Origin: CAZVUW01 sp964629825
GTDB lineage: Bacteria; Actinomycetota; Nitriliruptoria; Euzebyales; Egibacteraceae
Direction: 5' to 3'
DNA length: 24,255 bases
NCBI GenBank assembly: GCA_964629825.1
Contig: CAZVUW010000048.1
Location: forward strand, 1 to 24,255
Shown: positions 14,844 through 22,364 of the stretch, in pieces
Layout of the letters: each line of letters begins with the position of its first letter
Numbering within the stretch: position 1 is the first letter of the stretch
Notes under the pieces: generated by a model
What the model was told of the DNA's origin: nothing
Databases searched by the model: none
The model's input: only the letters and a program-made list of their open reading frames with translations
Program-made: the position numbers and the translations under genes

Positions 14844-15655
14844 CTGCTGCCCTCCTGCACGAGGCCGCGCACGGCAGCCTCCGGATCGGCGCTGGTGACG
14901 GCGTGCTCGCCGACCAGCACGGCGTCGGCGCCCGCTGCGACGACCGCCCGTGCGTCTGCGGGTCCCGAGATCCCGCTCTCGGCCACGGCCACGGCGCCCT
15001 CGGGGAGCGCGTCGACGCAGGCGGCGAAGCGACCGGGGTCGACCGTGAGCGTCGCCAGGTCACGCGCGTTGACCCCCACGATCGGTGGCGGCCCGTCGGC
15101 GCCGACGGCCTGGTAGGCGTCCCCGGCGCGGCGGGCCTCGTCCTCGTCGTGGACCTCCACCAGGGCGTCCAGTCCGGCGGCGGCGGTCTGTGCCAGCAGC
15201 GCCGCGAGCGTCTCGTCGTCGAGACCCGCCACGATGAGCAGCACCGCAGCTGCCCCGGCGCGGCGCGCCTCCCAGACCTGGTAGGGATCCACCACGAAGT
15301 CCTTGCGGATCACCGGCACGCCCACAGCGGCGGCTACCACGGCCAGGTCGGCCAGGCTCCCGCGGAAGTGGGCGGGCTCGGTCAGGACGCTGACCGCGGC
15401 GGCACCCCCGCGCACGTAAGCCTCCGCCCGTGCGGCCGGGTCCGGCACCCAGGCGAGGTGGCCCTTCGAGGGACTTGCCCGCTTGATCTCGGCGATCACG
15501 GACAGGCCCGGCGCCCGCAGGGCGGCGTCGAGGGACGGCGGCTTGGGGACCTCTGCGGAGCGCAGCAGCCCGAGGGGCACCAGGCGGCTGGCCTCCTCCA
15601 CCCGCTCGCGCGCCTCGCGGCAGGCCTGGTCAAGGAAACCGGTCATCATCGGCAT
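14840..15655 (-). CDS. trpC: Indole-3-glycerol phosphate synthase
   Basis: 271-residue TIM-barrel enzyme closing the indole ring of CdRP. Catalytic residues are visible: Glu56 and Lys58 in IAEIKRASPSKG, Lys118 in IRKDFVVDPYQ, and the phosphate site ESGISGPADA. The protein is monofunctional, without a TrpF domain. The ATG at 15655 has no clear Shine-Dalgarno sequence; two further Met codons follow within four residues, so the exact start is open. It lies 50 bases after the membrane-protein gene and overlaps trpB by 4 bases. Confidence 0.97.
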   Translation of the reverse strand: MPMMTGFLDQACREARERVEEASRLVPLGLLRSAEVPKPPSLDAALRAPGLSVIAEIKRASPSKGHLAWVPDPAARAEAYVRGGAAAVSVLTEPAHFRGSLADLAVVAAAVGVPVIRKDFVVDPYQVWEARRAGAAAVLLIVAGLDDETLAALLAQTAAAGLDALVEVHDEDEARRAGDAYQAVGADGPPPIVGVNARDLATLTVDPGRFAACVDALPEGAVAVAESGISGPADARAVVAAGADAVLVGEHAVTSADPEAAVRGLVQEGSR

Positions 15656-15704
15656 CGTAGTCTGGGCGGCGATGGCCTGCCCGCGGGCCCCTGTTGCCGG
15701 GCGC

Positions 15705-16217
15705 TCAGACCTCGGGCGGATCCTCGCCGCTGGCGATGCGCCACTCCTCGTCCTCGTCGTCGCCCTCGAGCTCGTAGCGCGGCGGGAGGGCGGGGGCCGG
15801 CTGCGCCGCGCGGCGCAGAAGGGCCTCCACGCCGGCCGCCGTCACCGCAGCGGCGGCCACCGCGGCCACCACCGGGGCCGCGGCCATGTCGCCCTCCTCC
15901 GCAGTGGCTGCCGCGATTCCCCTGCCGACGACGACCAGGCCGGCGACGCCGAGCAGCAGCAGTGCGGCTCCCAGCACCCGCCGCAGCCGCGGGCGGCGCA
16001 GCACCAGACCGAAGGCGAGCAGCGCGGCCGCCAGCCCGATCGGCAGGGCGGCCCCGGCGAGCTCGGTGCCGAGCGTGACGGATTGCGACTCGAGCGGGAC
16101 GCCCGCGACCTCATCGACGGTCACCAGCCGCACCCAGGCCGCCAACGTGGAGCCGGCCAGGCACAGGCCCCCGCCGATCCCCAGGATCAGGGCTAGGCCT
16201 GCCCGACTGCGGTTCAC
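15705..16217 (-). CDS. Trp-operon-associated membrane protein (TIGR02234-like)
   Basis: 170-residue membrane protein with four hydrophobic segments at about 7-28, 52-74, 80-100 and 112-130, and an acidic C-terminal tail (GDDEDEEWRIASGEDPP). Its place between trpE and trpC, size and topology match the actinobacterial Trp-associated membrane family that includes M. tuberculosis Rv1610. The GTG at 16215-16217 overlaps the trpE stop as GTGA. Its function is not known; a role in aromatic transport or in tethering the pathway would be speculation. Confidence 0.85.
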   Translation of the reverse strand: MNRSRAGLALILGIGGGLCLAGSTLAAWVRLVTVDEVAGVPLESQSVTLGTELAGAALPIGLAAALLAFGLVLRRPRLRRVLGAALLLLGVAGLVVVGRGIAAATAEEGDMAAAPVVAAVAAAAVTAAGVEALLRRAAQPAPALPPRYELEGDDEDEEWRIASGEDPPEV

Positions 16218-17764
16218 GGCACCGGCACCTGGGCCGACGCTGCGCTGCCGCGGCCGAGCGACTCCGCGGCGCGCACCGCCGCGAGCAGCGCCATCGCCTT
16301 GTTGCGCGTCTCCTCGAGCTCGCGCTCCGGGACGCTGTCCGCCACCACGCCGGCTCCGGCCTGGACGTGCGCCCAGCCGTCGGTGAAGACCAGGGTGCGG
16401 ATGGCGATGCACAGGTCGAGGTTGCCCGCCAGGTCGATGTAGCCGATGCCACCGCCGTAGATGCCCCGCCGGGTCGGCTCGAGCTCGTCGATGATCTCCA
16501 TGGCGCGCACCTTCGGCGCACCGGTGAGCGTCCCCGCCGGGAAGGTGGCGCGCAGGACGTCCACGGGTCCGAGCCCGGGCCGGACGCGGCCCTCGACCCG
16601 CGACTCCAGGTGCATGATGTGGGAGTAGCGGACCACGGTCATCAGCTCGGCGACGCGGACGCTCCCCACCTCGCACACCCGTCCCAGGTCGTTGCGGGCC
16701 AGGTCGACCAGCATCACGTGCTCGGCGCGCTCCTTGGCGTCGGCGCGCAGGTCCGCCTCGAGCGCGGCATCGGCGGCGTCGTCCTCGCCGCGCGGCCGCG
16801 AGCCGGCGATGGGCCAGATCTGCGCGACTCCGCCGCGCAGGGTCACGAGGGCCTCGGGCGAGGAGCCGACGACCTGAAGGTCGCCCCAGTCGAACAGGTA
16901 CATGTACGGCGACGGGTTGATGATCCGCAGTACCCGGTACACCGCGAGCGGCTCGACGTCGGTCTTCAGCGAGAAGCGCTGCGACGGCACCACCTGGAAG
17001 CAGTCCCCCGCCGCGATGTGCTCCTTGCAGCGCTCCACCGCCGACTCGTAGTCCTCGGGCGCCATGTTCGACCTGGCGTCCTCGACCCGGGCGGCTCGGG
17101 GCGGGCTGACGGGTGCGGCCGCCGACGGGGTGCCCAGCCGGGCGACCAGCTCCTCGGTGCCGGCCACCGCCCGGTCGTAGTCGCCGTCGGGGTCCGAGCC
17201 GACCAGCACGTTCGCGATCACGAGCAGGCGCTGGCGCAGGTGGTCGAAGGCGACCAGGCGCCCGGGGAAGACCAGCCGGACGTCGTCGGTGCCGAGGTCG
17301 TCCTCGCCGGTGTCGGGAAGGCGCTCGACGAACCGGACCACGTCGTAGCCGAGGTAGCCGACCGCCCCCGCGAACAGCGGCGGCAGGCCCGGCAGGTCGG
17401 GGGTCGCCAGCGCGGCGGTGACGGCCTCGAGCGTAGCCAGGGGGTCGCCCGTGGCGGCGGCATCCCGTGCGCTCTCGGGCAGGACCTCGGCAGCCGGCCC
17501 GGACAGCTCGACCCGCCCGCCGCGGGCGGTCAGCTCCAGGATCGGGTCGAGGCCGATGAACGAGTAGCGACCCCAGCGCTCGCCTTGCTCGACCGACTCG
17601 AGCAGGAAGGTCGGCCCCGAGCCGCCGCTCAGCCGGTCGTACACGCCCAGCGGCGTGAGGAGGTCGGCCAGCACCTCGCGCCAGACGGGGACGATGGCGT
17701 GGTCGCGTGCCAGCGCGGCGAAGCGGTCTCGTCCGGGCGAATAGCCGGACTCGGGGGCGCTCAC
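16214..17764 (-). CDS. trpE: Anthranilate synthase component I
   Basis: 516-residue chorismate-using enzyme making anthranilate. The N-terminal LLES motif (54-57) is the usual tryptophan feedback site. The catalytic region includes IAGSRPRGEDD, MLVDLARNDLGRV, FPAGTLTGAPKVRAMEII and GGGIGYIDLAGNLDLCIAIRT. No glutamine amidotransferase domain is fused and no trpG lies nearby, so its partner is encoded elsewhere. The GTG at 17762-17764 overlaps the hisI stop as GTGA; the open frame further upstream runs through hisI and has no recognisable domain. Confidence 0.97.
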   Translation of the reverse strand: MSAPESGYSPGRDRFAALARDHAIVPVWREVLADLLTPLGVYDRLSGGSGPTFLLESVEQGERWGRYSFIGLDPILELTARGGRVELSGPAAEVLPESARDAAATGDPLATLEAVTAALATPDLPGLPPLFAGAVGYLGYDVVRFVERLPDTGEDDLGTDDVRLVFPGRLVAFDHLRQRLLVIANVLVGSDPDGDYDRAVAGTEELVARLGTPSAAAPVSPPRAARVEDARSNMAPEDYESAVERCKEHIAAGDCFQVVPSQRFSLKTDVEPLAVYRVLRIINPSPYMYLFDWGDLQVVGSSPEALVTLRGGVAQIWPIAGSRPRGEDDAADAALEADLRADAKERAEHVMLVDLARNDLGRVCEVGSVRVAELMTVVRYSHIMHLESRVEGRVRPGLGPVDVLRATFPAGTLTGAPKVRAMEIIDELEPTRRGIYGGGIGYIDLAGNLDLCIAIRTLVFTDGWAHVQAGAGVVADSVPERELEETRNKAMALLAAVRAAESLGRGSAASAQVPVP

Positions 17765-18090
17765 GCCGCCTCCACCGGGTTGTGGAAGCAGCTGCGAGCG
17801 CCGGTGTGGCAGGCCACGCCGTGACCACCCTGGTCGACCCGCACCAGCAGGACGTCGGCATCGCAGTCGGCGATCATCTCGATGACCCGCTGCGTGTTGC
17901 CGCTGGTCTCGCCCTTGTGCCAGGCCTCGCCGCGGCTGCGGGACCAGAAGACCGTCTCCCCCCTGGCCAGGGTCGCGCGGACCGTGTCCTCGTTCATCCA
18001 CGCCATCATGAGCACCTCGCCGGTGTCGTGCTGCTGGACGATGGCCGGTATCAGTCCGCGGTCGTCATAGCCGAGTGCGCTGGGGTCCAT
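17761..18090 (-). CDS. hisI: Phosphoribosyl-AMP cyclohydrolase
   Basis: 109-residue HisI that opens the adenine ring of PR-AMP, the third step of histidine synthesis. The conserved blocks are MMAWMN, GETVFWSRSRGEAWHKG, DCDAD (75-79) and the zinc-binding cysteines Cys76, Cys94 and Cys101 in CHTGARSC. It lacks the HisE domain found in some fusions. It heads the trp unit and overlaps trpE by GTGA, while the other his genes lie 3 kb away beyond murJ and the sirtuin gene. No Shine-Dalgarno sequence precedes its ATG. Confidence 0.96.
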   Translation of the reverse strand: MDPSALGYDDRGLIPAIVQQHDTGEVLMMAWMNEDTVRATLARGETVFWSRSRGEAWHKGETSGNTQRVIEMIADCDADVLLVRVDQGGHGVACHTGARSCFHNPVEAA

Positions 18091-18098
18091 GGCCGCGA

Positions 18099-18104
18099 AG
18101 GGTA
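18099..18104 (-). promoter_or_regulatory. Possible -10 box for a leaderless hisI-trp mRNA
   Basis: TACCCT on the minus strand ends 8 bases before the hisI ATG, with no Shine-Dalgarno sequence between. If used, the mRNA would have almost no leader, leaving no room for a trp attenuator or T-box before hisI. No -35 hexamer is evident. Confidence 0.35.
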
Positions 18105-18228
18105 GCGAACGCCGCGGCCGCCGCGCCCCGTTGGGCGCGATCGGCGGGCGACGGCCGGTCGGCTGCTACCGTCAGCGGGCCCGCACCGCGCCAGCCGACG
18201 GCCGAGTTGAGAAGGGAGCAGGCAGCGC

Positions 18229-19887
18229 ATGCAAGCCGATGCGGCGGGGTCGCGTCGCAACTCGGCCCTGGTGTCGGCCGGGATACTGCTGTCGCGCCTG
18301 TTCGGCTTCGTGCGGCTGCGCGTGCTCGGCCACTACCTCGGCGCCGGCCCCGCCGTCGACGCGTTCAACGCCGCCTTCCGCATCCCCAACCTGCTGCAGA
18401 ACCTGCTCGGCGAGGGCGTGCTGTCGGCCTCGTTCATCCCCGTGTACAGCCGCCTGCTGGCCGAGGGGCACGAGGAGGAGGCCGGCCGCGTCGCCGGCGC
18501 CATCGCCGGGTTGCTCACGGCGGTCTCGGGGCTGCTCGTCCTGGCAGGGGTGCTGGCCGCCGAGCCGCTCACCCGCCTGATCGCGCCCGGGTTCACCGGC
18601 GACACCCGCGATCTGACCGTCACGCTGATGCGGATCATCTTCCCGGGCATCGGGGCGCTGGTCCTGTCGGCGTGGTGCCTCGGCGTTCTGAACAGCCACC
18701 GACGCTTCTTCCTGTCCTATGTGGCGCCGGTGCTGTGGAACGTCGCGCAGATCGCCGCGCTGGTGGTGTTCGGCCTGGCCGGCCTGCGCGACGGCGACCT
18801 CGCGGTGGCGCTGGCGTGGGGCACGGTCGCGGGGGGTCTGCTCCAGCTCGCCGTGCAGGTGCCCAGCGTGCTGCGCCTCCTCGGCGGCCTGCGGCTGTCC
18901 GTCGACACGTCCCTGCCTGGTGTCCGCCGGGCGCTGCGGGCGTTCGTGCCGATCGTGGCCGGCCGCGGCGTAGTGCAGCTCATGACCTACGTCGAGCTCG
19001 CGCTGGCCAGCCTCCTCGCGGTCGGGGCGGTGTCGGTGCTCGGATACGCCCAGCCGCTGTACCTGCTGCCGATCAGCGTGTTCGGGATGGCCGTCGCCGC
19101 CGCGGAGCTGCCCGACCTGTCGAGCATGGACCTCGGCGTCGACCGTCTGAGCGCCCGCCTGGACGAGGACCTGGAGCGCATGTCGTTCTACGTCGCGTTC
19201 TGCGCGGTCGCCTACCTGGTGCTCGGCAAGCTCGTGGTGGGCGCCGTGTACCAGAGCGGCGAGTTCGGCGCGGTCGAGCGCCGCGCGGTGTGGCTGGTGC
19301 TGATCGGATTCAGCATCGGTCTGCTGAGCACCACGGCGTCGCGGCTGCTTCAGTCGGTGCTGTACGGCGTGGGCGACACGACCACGCCCGCGGTGATCGC
19401 GGTGGTGCGGGTCGTGCTGGCGGCGGCGATCGGCGCTGTGGCCATGCTGCAGCTCGACCGCATCGCCATCGACCCCTCCGGTGCGCTGCAGGTCGTCGGC
19501 ACTTTGCCCGCCTGGCGACCGCTCCCAGAGGACGTCCGCAGCACCGTGGACGGGCTGCACCTGGGGGCGGTCGGCCTGTCCGCGGCCGCGGGCGTCTCAG
19601 CGTGGGTCGAGTACGAGCTGCTTCACCGCCAGGTGCGGCGCCGACTCGGGGCGCGCGTCCGGATCGGCGGCGGCTCGCTGGGACGTCAGGCGCTGGCCCT
19701 GCTGCCCGCCGCAGCACTGGGCGCCGGTGTGCAGTGGCTGGTCGGCGACCTGCATCCGCTGATAGCGGGGCCGCTGGCCGTCGGGCTGATGGGGCTGCTG
19801 TATGTGGCGCTCGCGGCGGCGATGGGCGTGCCCGAGGCGCGCCGGCTGGCGGACGTGGTCGCGCGGCGGCTGCCCGGTCGGGGCTGA
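18229..19887 (+). CDS. murJ: MurJ/MviN-family lipid II flippase
   Basis: 552-residue polytopic membrane protein of the MOP superfamily. It opens with LVSAGILLSRLFGFVRLRVLGHYLG and has DAFNAAFRIPNLLQNLLGEGVLSASFIPVYSR, the family's best signature. About 13-14 membrane helices follow. MurJ moves lipid II across the membrane for peptidoglycan synthesis. No C-terminal pseudokinase domain is fused, unlike mycobacterial MviN. The ATG at 18229 has GGGAG 10 bases upstream, a rather long spacing. It is divergent from hisI and converges on the sirtuin gene with a 4-base gap. Some actinobacteria have several family members, so it may not be the essential one. Confidence 0.9.
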   Translation: MQADAAGSRRNSALVSAGILLSRLFGFVRLRVLGHYLGAGPAVDAFNAAFRIPNLLQNLLGEGVLSASFIPVYSRLLAEGHEEEAGRVAGAIAGLLTAVSGLLVLAGVLAAEPLTRLIAPGFTGDTRDLTVTLMRIIFPGIGALVLSAWCLGVLNSHRRFFLSYVAPVLWNVAQIAALVVFGLAGLRDGDLAVALAWGTVAGGLLQLAVQVPSVLRLLGGLRLSVDTSLPGVRRALRAFVPIVAGRGVVQLMTYVELALASLLAVGAVSVLGYAQPLYLLPISVFGMAVAAAELPDLSSMDLGVDRLSARLDEDLERMSFYVAFCAVAYLVLGKLVVGAVYQSGEFGAVERRAVWLVLIGFSIGLLSTTASRLLQSVLYGVGDTTTPAVIAVVRVVLAAAIGAVAMLQLDRIAIDPSGALQVVGTLPAWRPLPEDVRSTVDGLHLGAVGLSAAAGVSAWVEYELLHRQVRRRLGARVRIGGGSLGRQALALLPAAALGAGVQWLVGDLHPLIAGPLAVGLMGLLYVALAAAMGVPEARRLADVVARRLPGRG

Positions 19888-19891
19888 CGGA

Positions 19892-20755
19892 TCAGGCCGG
19901 CGCGGCGACCGCCGGGCTGCCGGACAGGTCGAGGCCGGTCAGGACCTCGCACAGATCAGCGTCGATCCGAAGCGTCGCGTGGGGGTCGCCGCGCGTGATG
20001 CCGCGGTTGACGATCGCGATCGGCAGGCCCAGCCGCCGGGCCGCGGTCACGAACCGGAAGCCCGAGCCGACCATCAGCGAGGAGCCGAGCACCAGCAGGC
20101 CGCGCGAGCGCTCCAGGGCCGCGAGCGCCGCGGCGAAACGGGGTCGCGGCACGTGCTCGCCGAAGAACACGACGTCCGGCTTGAGGATCCCACCGCAGGT
20201 CCGGCAGCTGACGGTGCGGAAGCCCCGCACGACGTCTTCGGGCAGGACGACGTCGCCGTCCGGGCGGACCGTCACCTCGCCCGTGGACACGGCGGCGCGA
20301 AAGCCGGGGTTGACCGCCTCGAGGCGCAGACCCACCTCGATCCGCGATCGGCGCTGGCCGCAGCCCATGCAGACCACGCCGTCAAGGCGCCCGTGCAGGT
20401 CGATCACCCGGCGGCTGCCGGCCGCCTGGTGCAGCCCGTCCACGTTCTGGGTCACGACTGCGGTCACGAGACCGGCGCGCTCCAGGGCGGCCACGGCCCG
20501 GTGGGCGGCGTTCGGTCGTGCGCTCGCCACCCGGCCCCAGCCGAGGTGGCTGCGAGCCCAGTAGCGCTGCCGCTCCTCGGGGGTTGAGAGGAAGCGCTGG
20601 AGCGTCATCGGATCGGCGTGCCGTCGCCGCCCCGTGCGGTCGCGGTAGTCGGGTATCCCGGACGCGGTCGAGATGCCCGCGCCGGTGACGACCAGCAGCG
20701 GCGCGTTCTCGGCGACGAACGATGCCAGCCGCTGAGCATTCGGGGACCGATCCAT
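19892..20755 (-). CDS. cobB: Sirtuin-family NAD-dependent protein deacylase
   Basis: 287-residue sirtuin. NAD-binding GAGISTASGIPDYR (25-38) and TQNVDGLHQ (102-110), catalytic His121 in DLHGRLD, and zinc cysteines 129, 132, 184 and 187 (CMGC and CRTC) are all present. LKPDVVFFGE follows. GIPDYR and the long zinc insertion resemble the SIRT4-like class II group more than E. coli CobB. Likely role is removing acyl groups from lysines of metabolic enzymes; the substrate is unknown. The ATG at 20755 has no Shine-Dalgarno sequence but a TAGCCT box 6 bases upstream. Confidence 0.93.
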   Translation of the reverse strand: MDRSPNAQRLASFVAENAPLLVVTGAGISTASGIPDYRDRTGRRRHADPMTLQRFLSTPEERQRYWARSHLGWGRVASARPNAAHRAVAALERAGLVTAVVTQNVDGLHQAAGSRRVIDLHGRLDGVVCMGCGQRRSRIEVGLRLEAVNPGFRAAVSTGEVTVRPDGDVVLPEDVVRGFRTVSCRTCGGILKPDVVFFGEHVPRPRFAAALAALERSRGLLVLGSSLMVGSGFRFVTAARRLGLPIAIVNRGITRGDPHATLRIDADLCEVLTGLDLSGSPAVAAPA

Positions 20756-20761
20756 GCGCCC

Positions 20762-20767
20762 AGGCTA
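20762..20767 (-). promoter_or_regulatory. Possible -10 box for a leaderless sirtuin mRNA
   Basis: TAGCCT on the minus strand ends 6 bases before the cobB ATG. The 40-bp palindrome lies 25 bases upstream of the box, where a -35 region or operator would sit. No -35 hexamer is evident. Confidence 0.35.
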
Positions 20768-20792
20768 CGCGGGAGGGCGCAGACCCAGCGCG

Positions 20793-20832
20793 GATGTTGT
20801 TCTTGGCGCGAATTCGCGCCAAGAACAACATC
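20793..20832. repeat. Dispersed 40-bp palindromic repeat, copy 2 (perfect)
   Basis: All 20 base pairs match. The left half is GATGTTGTTCTTGGCGCGAA, the right half its exact complement, centred on an EcoRI-type GAATTC. It would fold into an 18-bp stem with an AATT loop on either strand. It shares its outer arms with copy 1 at 4696-4735 but not the central 8 bases. It sits 21 bases past the DUF5995 gene stop and 37 bases before cobB. No T-run, target duplication or coding frame is associated. Confidence 0.9.
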
Positions 20833-20834
20833 TT

Positions 20835-20848
20835 GGCCGTGTGCGGCC
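20835..20848 (-). terminator. Short hairpin after the DUF5995 gene
   Basis: GGCCG at 20835-20839 pairs with CGGCC at 20844-20848 around four bases. It lies directly after the DUF5995 stop, just before the 40-bp palindrome on that transcript. Together the two may form the 3' end of the his transcript; no T-run is present. Confidence 0.35.
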
Positions 20849-20853
20849 CGGTC

Positions 20854-21588
20854 CTACAGGGTCTGCACCAGCAGGCCTCGGCCGGCCAGGCCGACCAGGC
20901 GGTCGAGCGTGCCGAGGTAGCGGTCACGCAGCGGCGGGATCCCGCGCAGCGTCCAGAGGGTCTCGGCGTGCACCCAGGCGGCGTCGCGCGCCCGCGCCAC
21001 CGACCACATGCTGATCACGTCGTCGACGCGCCCCAGCGCGGCGTCGGCCACGCCGAGCAGCCCCTTCAGGAGCTCGCGGCGAACCCGATCCGACACGCGG
21101 GCGAGGACGTCGTTCATCGCCAGGTAGTCGCGGTGCTGCGGCGAGCCGACCTTGGGCTCGCAGTCGAGCTCCGTGCAGGCGGCGACCACCGCGACGCCGA
21201 GGTCGCGGTTGATGTGGGCGTTCATGCCCGCCAGCGCGAACTGGACCGCGGCGATGCGCGGGCGGGAGCGGGCCTCGAAGAGCGGCGCCCACGCCGGCGG
21301 CACCGGCGTGCCCGACCGGTCGGCGTCGTAGGCGTCGAGGTAGAGCCGCGCGAAGATCGCCGCCAGACGCGACAGGTACAGCGGGTCGTCGAAGCGGCCG
21401 CGGGCGAGCTCCTCGCGCACCGCCGCGGTCACCGCCAGGTACATGGCGTTGAAGCGGGCGACACCGTCGCTCTTGTCGAGCTCTTCGGCGATCTCCCGCA
21501 TCCGGGCCAGCACCGCGTCGACCCCGCTCCAGTCGGCCGCGGGCAGGTCACGGCGCTCGCCCAGCTGGCGGGCCTCCTTCGGGTTCAC
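20854..21588 (-). CDS. DUF5995-family protein coupled to hisF
   Basis: 244-residue soluble, mostly helical protein that I match to the DUF5995 family by memory of its motifs: NAMYLAVT (47-54), FALAGMNAHINRDL (117-130), GSPQHRDYLAMNDVL (148-162) and a C-terminal RVDDVISMWSVARARDAAW. The conserved His and Asp in NAHINRD suggest a metal or catalytic site, but no activity is known to me. There is no signal or membrane segment. The GTG at 21586-21588 overlaps the hisF stop as GTGA, so it is translated with the histidine genes. The open frame upstream runs through hisF and is a shadow. Confidence 0.75.
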   Translation of the reverse strand: MNPKEARQLGERRDLPAADWSGVDAVLARMREIAEELDKSDGVARFNAMYLAVTAAVREELARGRFDDPLYLSRLAAIFARLYLDAYDADRSGTPVPPAWAPLFEARSRPRIAAVQFALAGMNAHINRDLGVAVVAACTELDCEPKVGSPQHRDYLAMNDVLARVSDRVRRELLKGLLGVADAALGRVDDVISMWSVARARDAAWVHAETLWTLRGIPPLRDRYLGTLDRLVGLAGRGLLVQTL

Positions 21589-22364
21589 GGTCGCCCCCCG
21601 TCGAGGCGCACGGCCAGGCCTGCGTCCGCCATCGCCTGCTTCACCTCCGCTATGCGCAGCTGACCGAAGTGGAAGATCGTCGCCGCCAGCACCGCGGACG
21701 CGCCGCCCTCGACCACGCCCTCGACCATGTGCTCGGCCGTGCCGGCGCCGCCCGAGGCGATCACGGGCAGGTTGACCGCCTCGTTGACGGCGCGGAGGAG
21801 CTCGATGTCGAAGCCCGCGCCGGTGCCGTCGCGGTCCATGGAGGTGAGCAGGATCTCGCCGGCGCCGCGGCGCTCGCACTCGGCCGCCCACTCGACGGCG
21901 TCGCGCCCGGTCGGGGTCCTGCCGCCGGATACGACGACCTCCCAGCCGCTGCCGTCGGGCCGTCGGCGGGCGTCGATGGCGGCGACGACGCACTGGGCGC
22001 CGAAGGCCTCGGCGCACTCGGAGATCAGATCCGGACGCTGAACAGCGGCGGTGTTGACCGACACCTTGTCTGCACCGGCCCGCAGCAGAGCGCGCATGTC
22101 GGCGACGCTCCGCACCCCGCCGCCGACGGTCAGCGGGATGAACACCTGCTCCGCCGTCGCGCTGACGACGTCCAGGAGGATCGCGCGCTCGTCGCTGGAG
22201 GCCGTGATGTCGAGGAAGACCAGCTCGTCGGCGCCCTCGGCGTCGTACAGCCGGGCGAGCTCCACCGGATCGCCGGCGTCGCGCAGGTCGACGAAGCGCA
22301 CCCCCTTGACCACGCGGCCGGCGTGGACGTCGAGGCAGGGGATGACCCGGACCGCCAGGCTCAT
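21585..22364 (-). CDS. hisF: Imidazole glycerol phosphate synthase, cyclase subunit
   Basis: 259-residue TIM-barrel subunit that, with ammonia from HisH, turns PRFAR into imidazole glycerol phosphate and AICAR. Catalytic aspartates are Asp12 (IPCLD) and Asp131 (AAIDARR). Phosphate-binding PLTVGGGVRS and ASGGAGTAEH are present. The ATG at 22364 overlaps hisA by ATGA and its stop overlaps the DUF5995 gene by GTGA. Length is as expected. Confidence 0.98.
   Translation of the reverse strand: MSLAVRVIPCLDVHAGRVVKGVRFVDLRDAGDPVELARLYDAEGADELVFLDITASSDERAILLDVVSATAEQVFIPLTVGGGVRSVADMRALLRAGADKVSVNTAAVQRPDLISECAEAFGAQCVVAAIDARRRPDGSGWEVVVSGGRTPTGRDAVEWAAECERRGAGEILLTSMDRDGTGAGFDIELLRAVNEAVNLPVIASGGAGTAEHMVEGVVEGGASAVLAATIFHFGQLRIAEVKQAMADAGLAVRLDGGRP

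Noticed and set aside
15705..17861. A single 718-codon gene spanning the membrane protein and trpE region
   Set aside because: Only the last 170 codons encode the Trp-associated membrane protein. The rest is out of frame with the fully conserved trpE.
18075..20564. 829-codon plus-strand frame across murJ and cobB
   Set aside because: It runs in another frame through murJ and antisense through cobB. Both real genes carry complete family motifs.
20793..20832. CRISPR repeat or intrinsic terminator reading of the 40-bp palindrome
   Set aside because: There are only two copies, 16 kb apart with no spacers or cas genes, and no T-run on either side. A dispersed palindromic repeat fits better.
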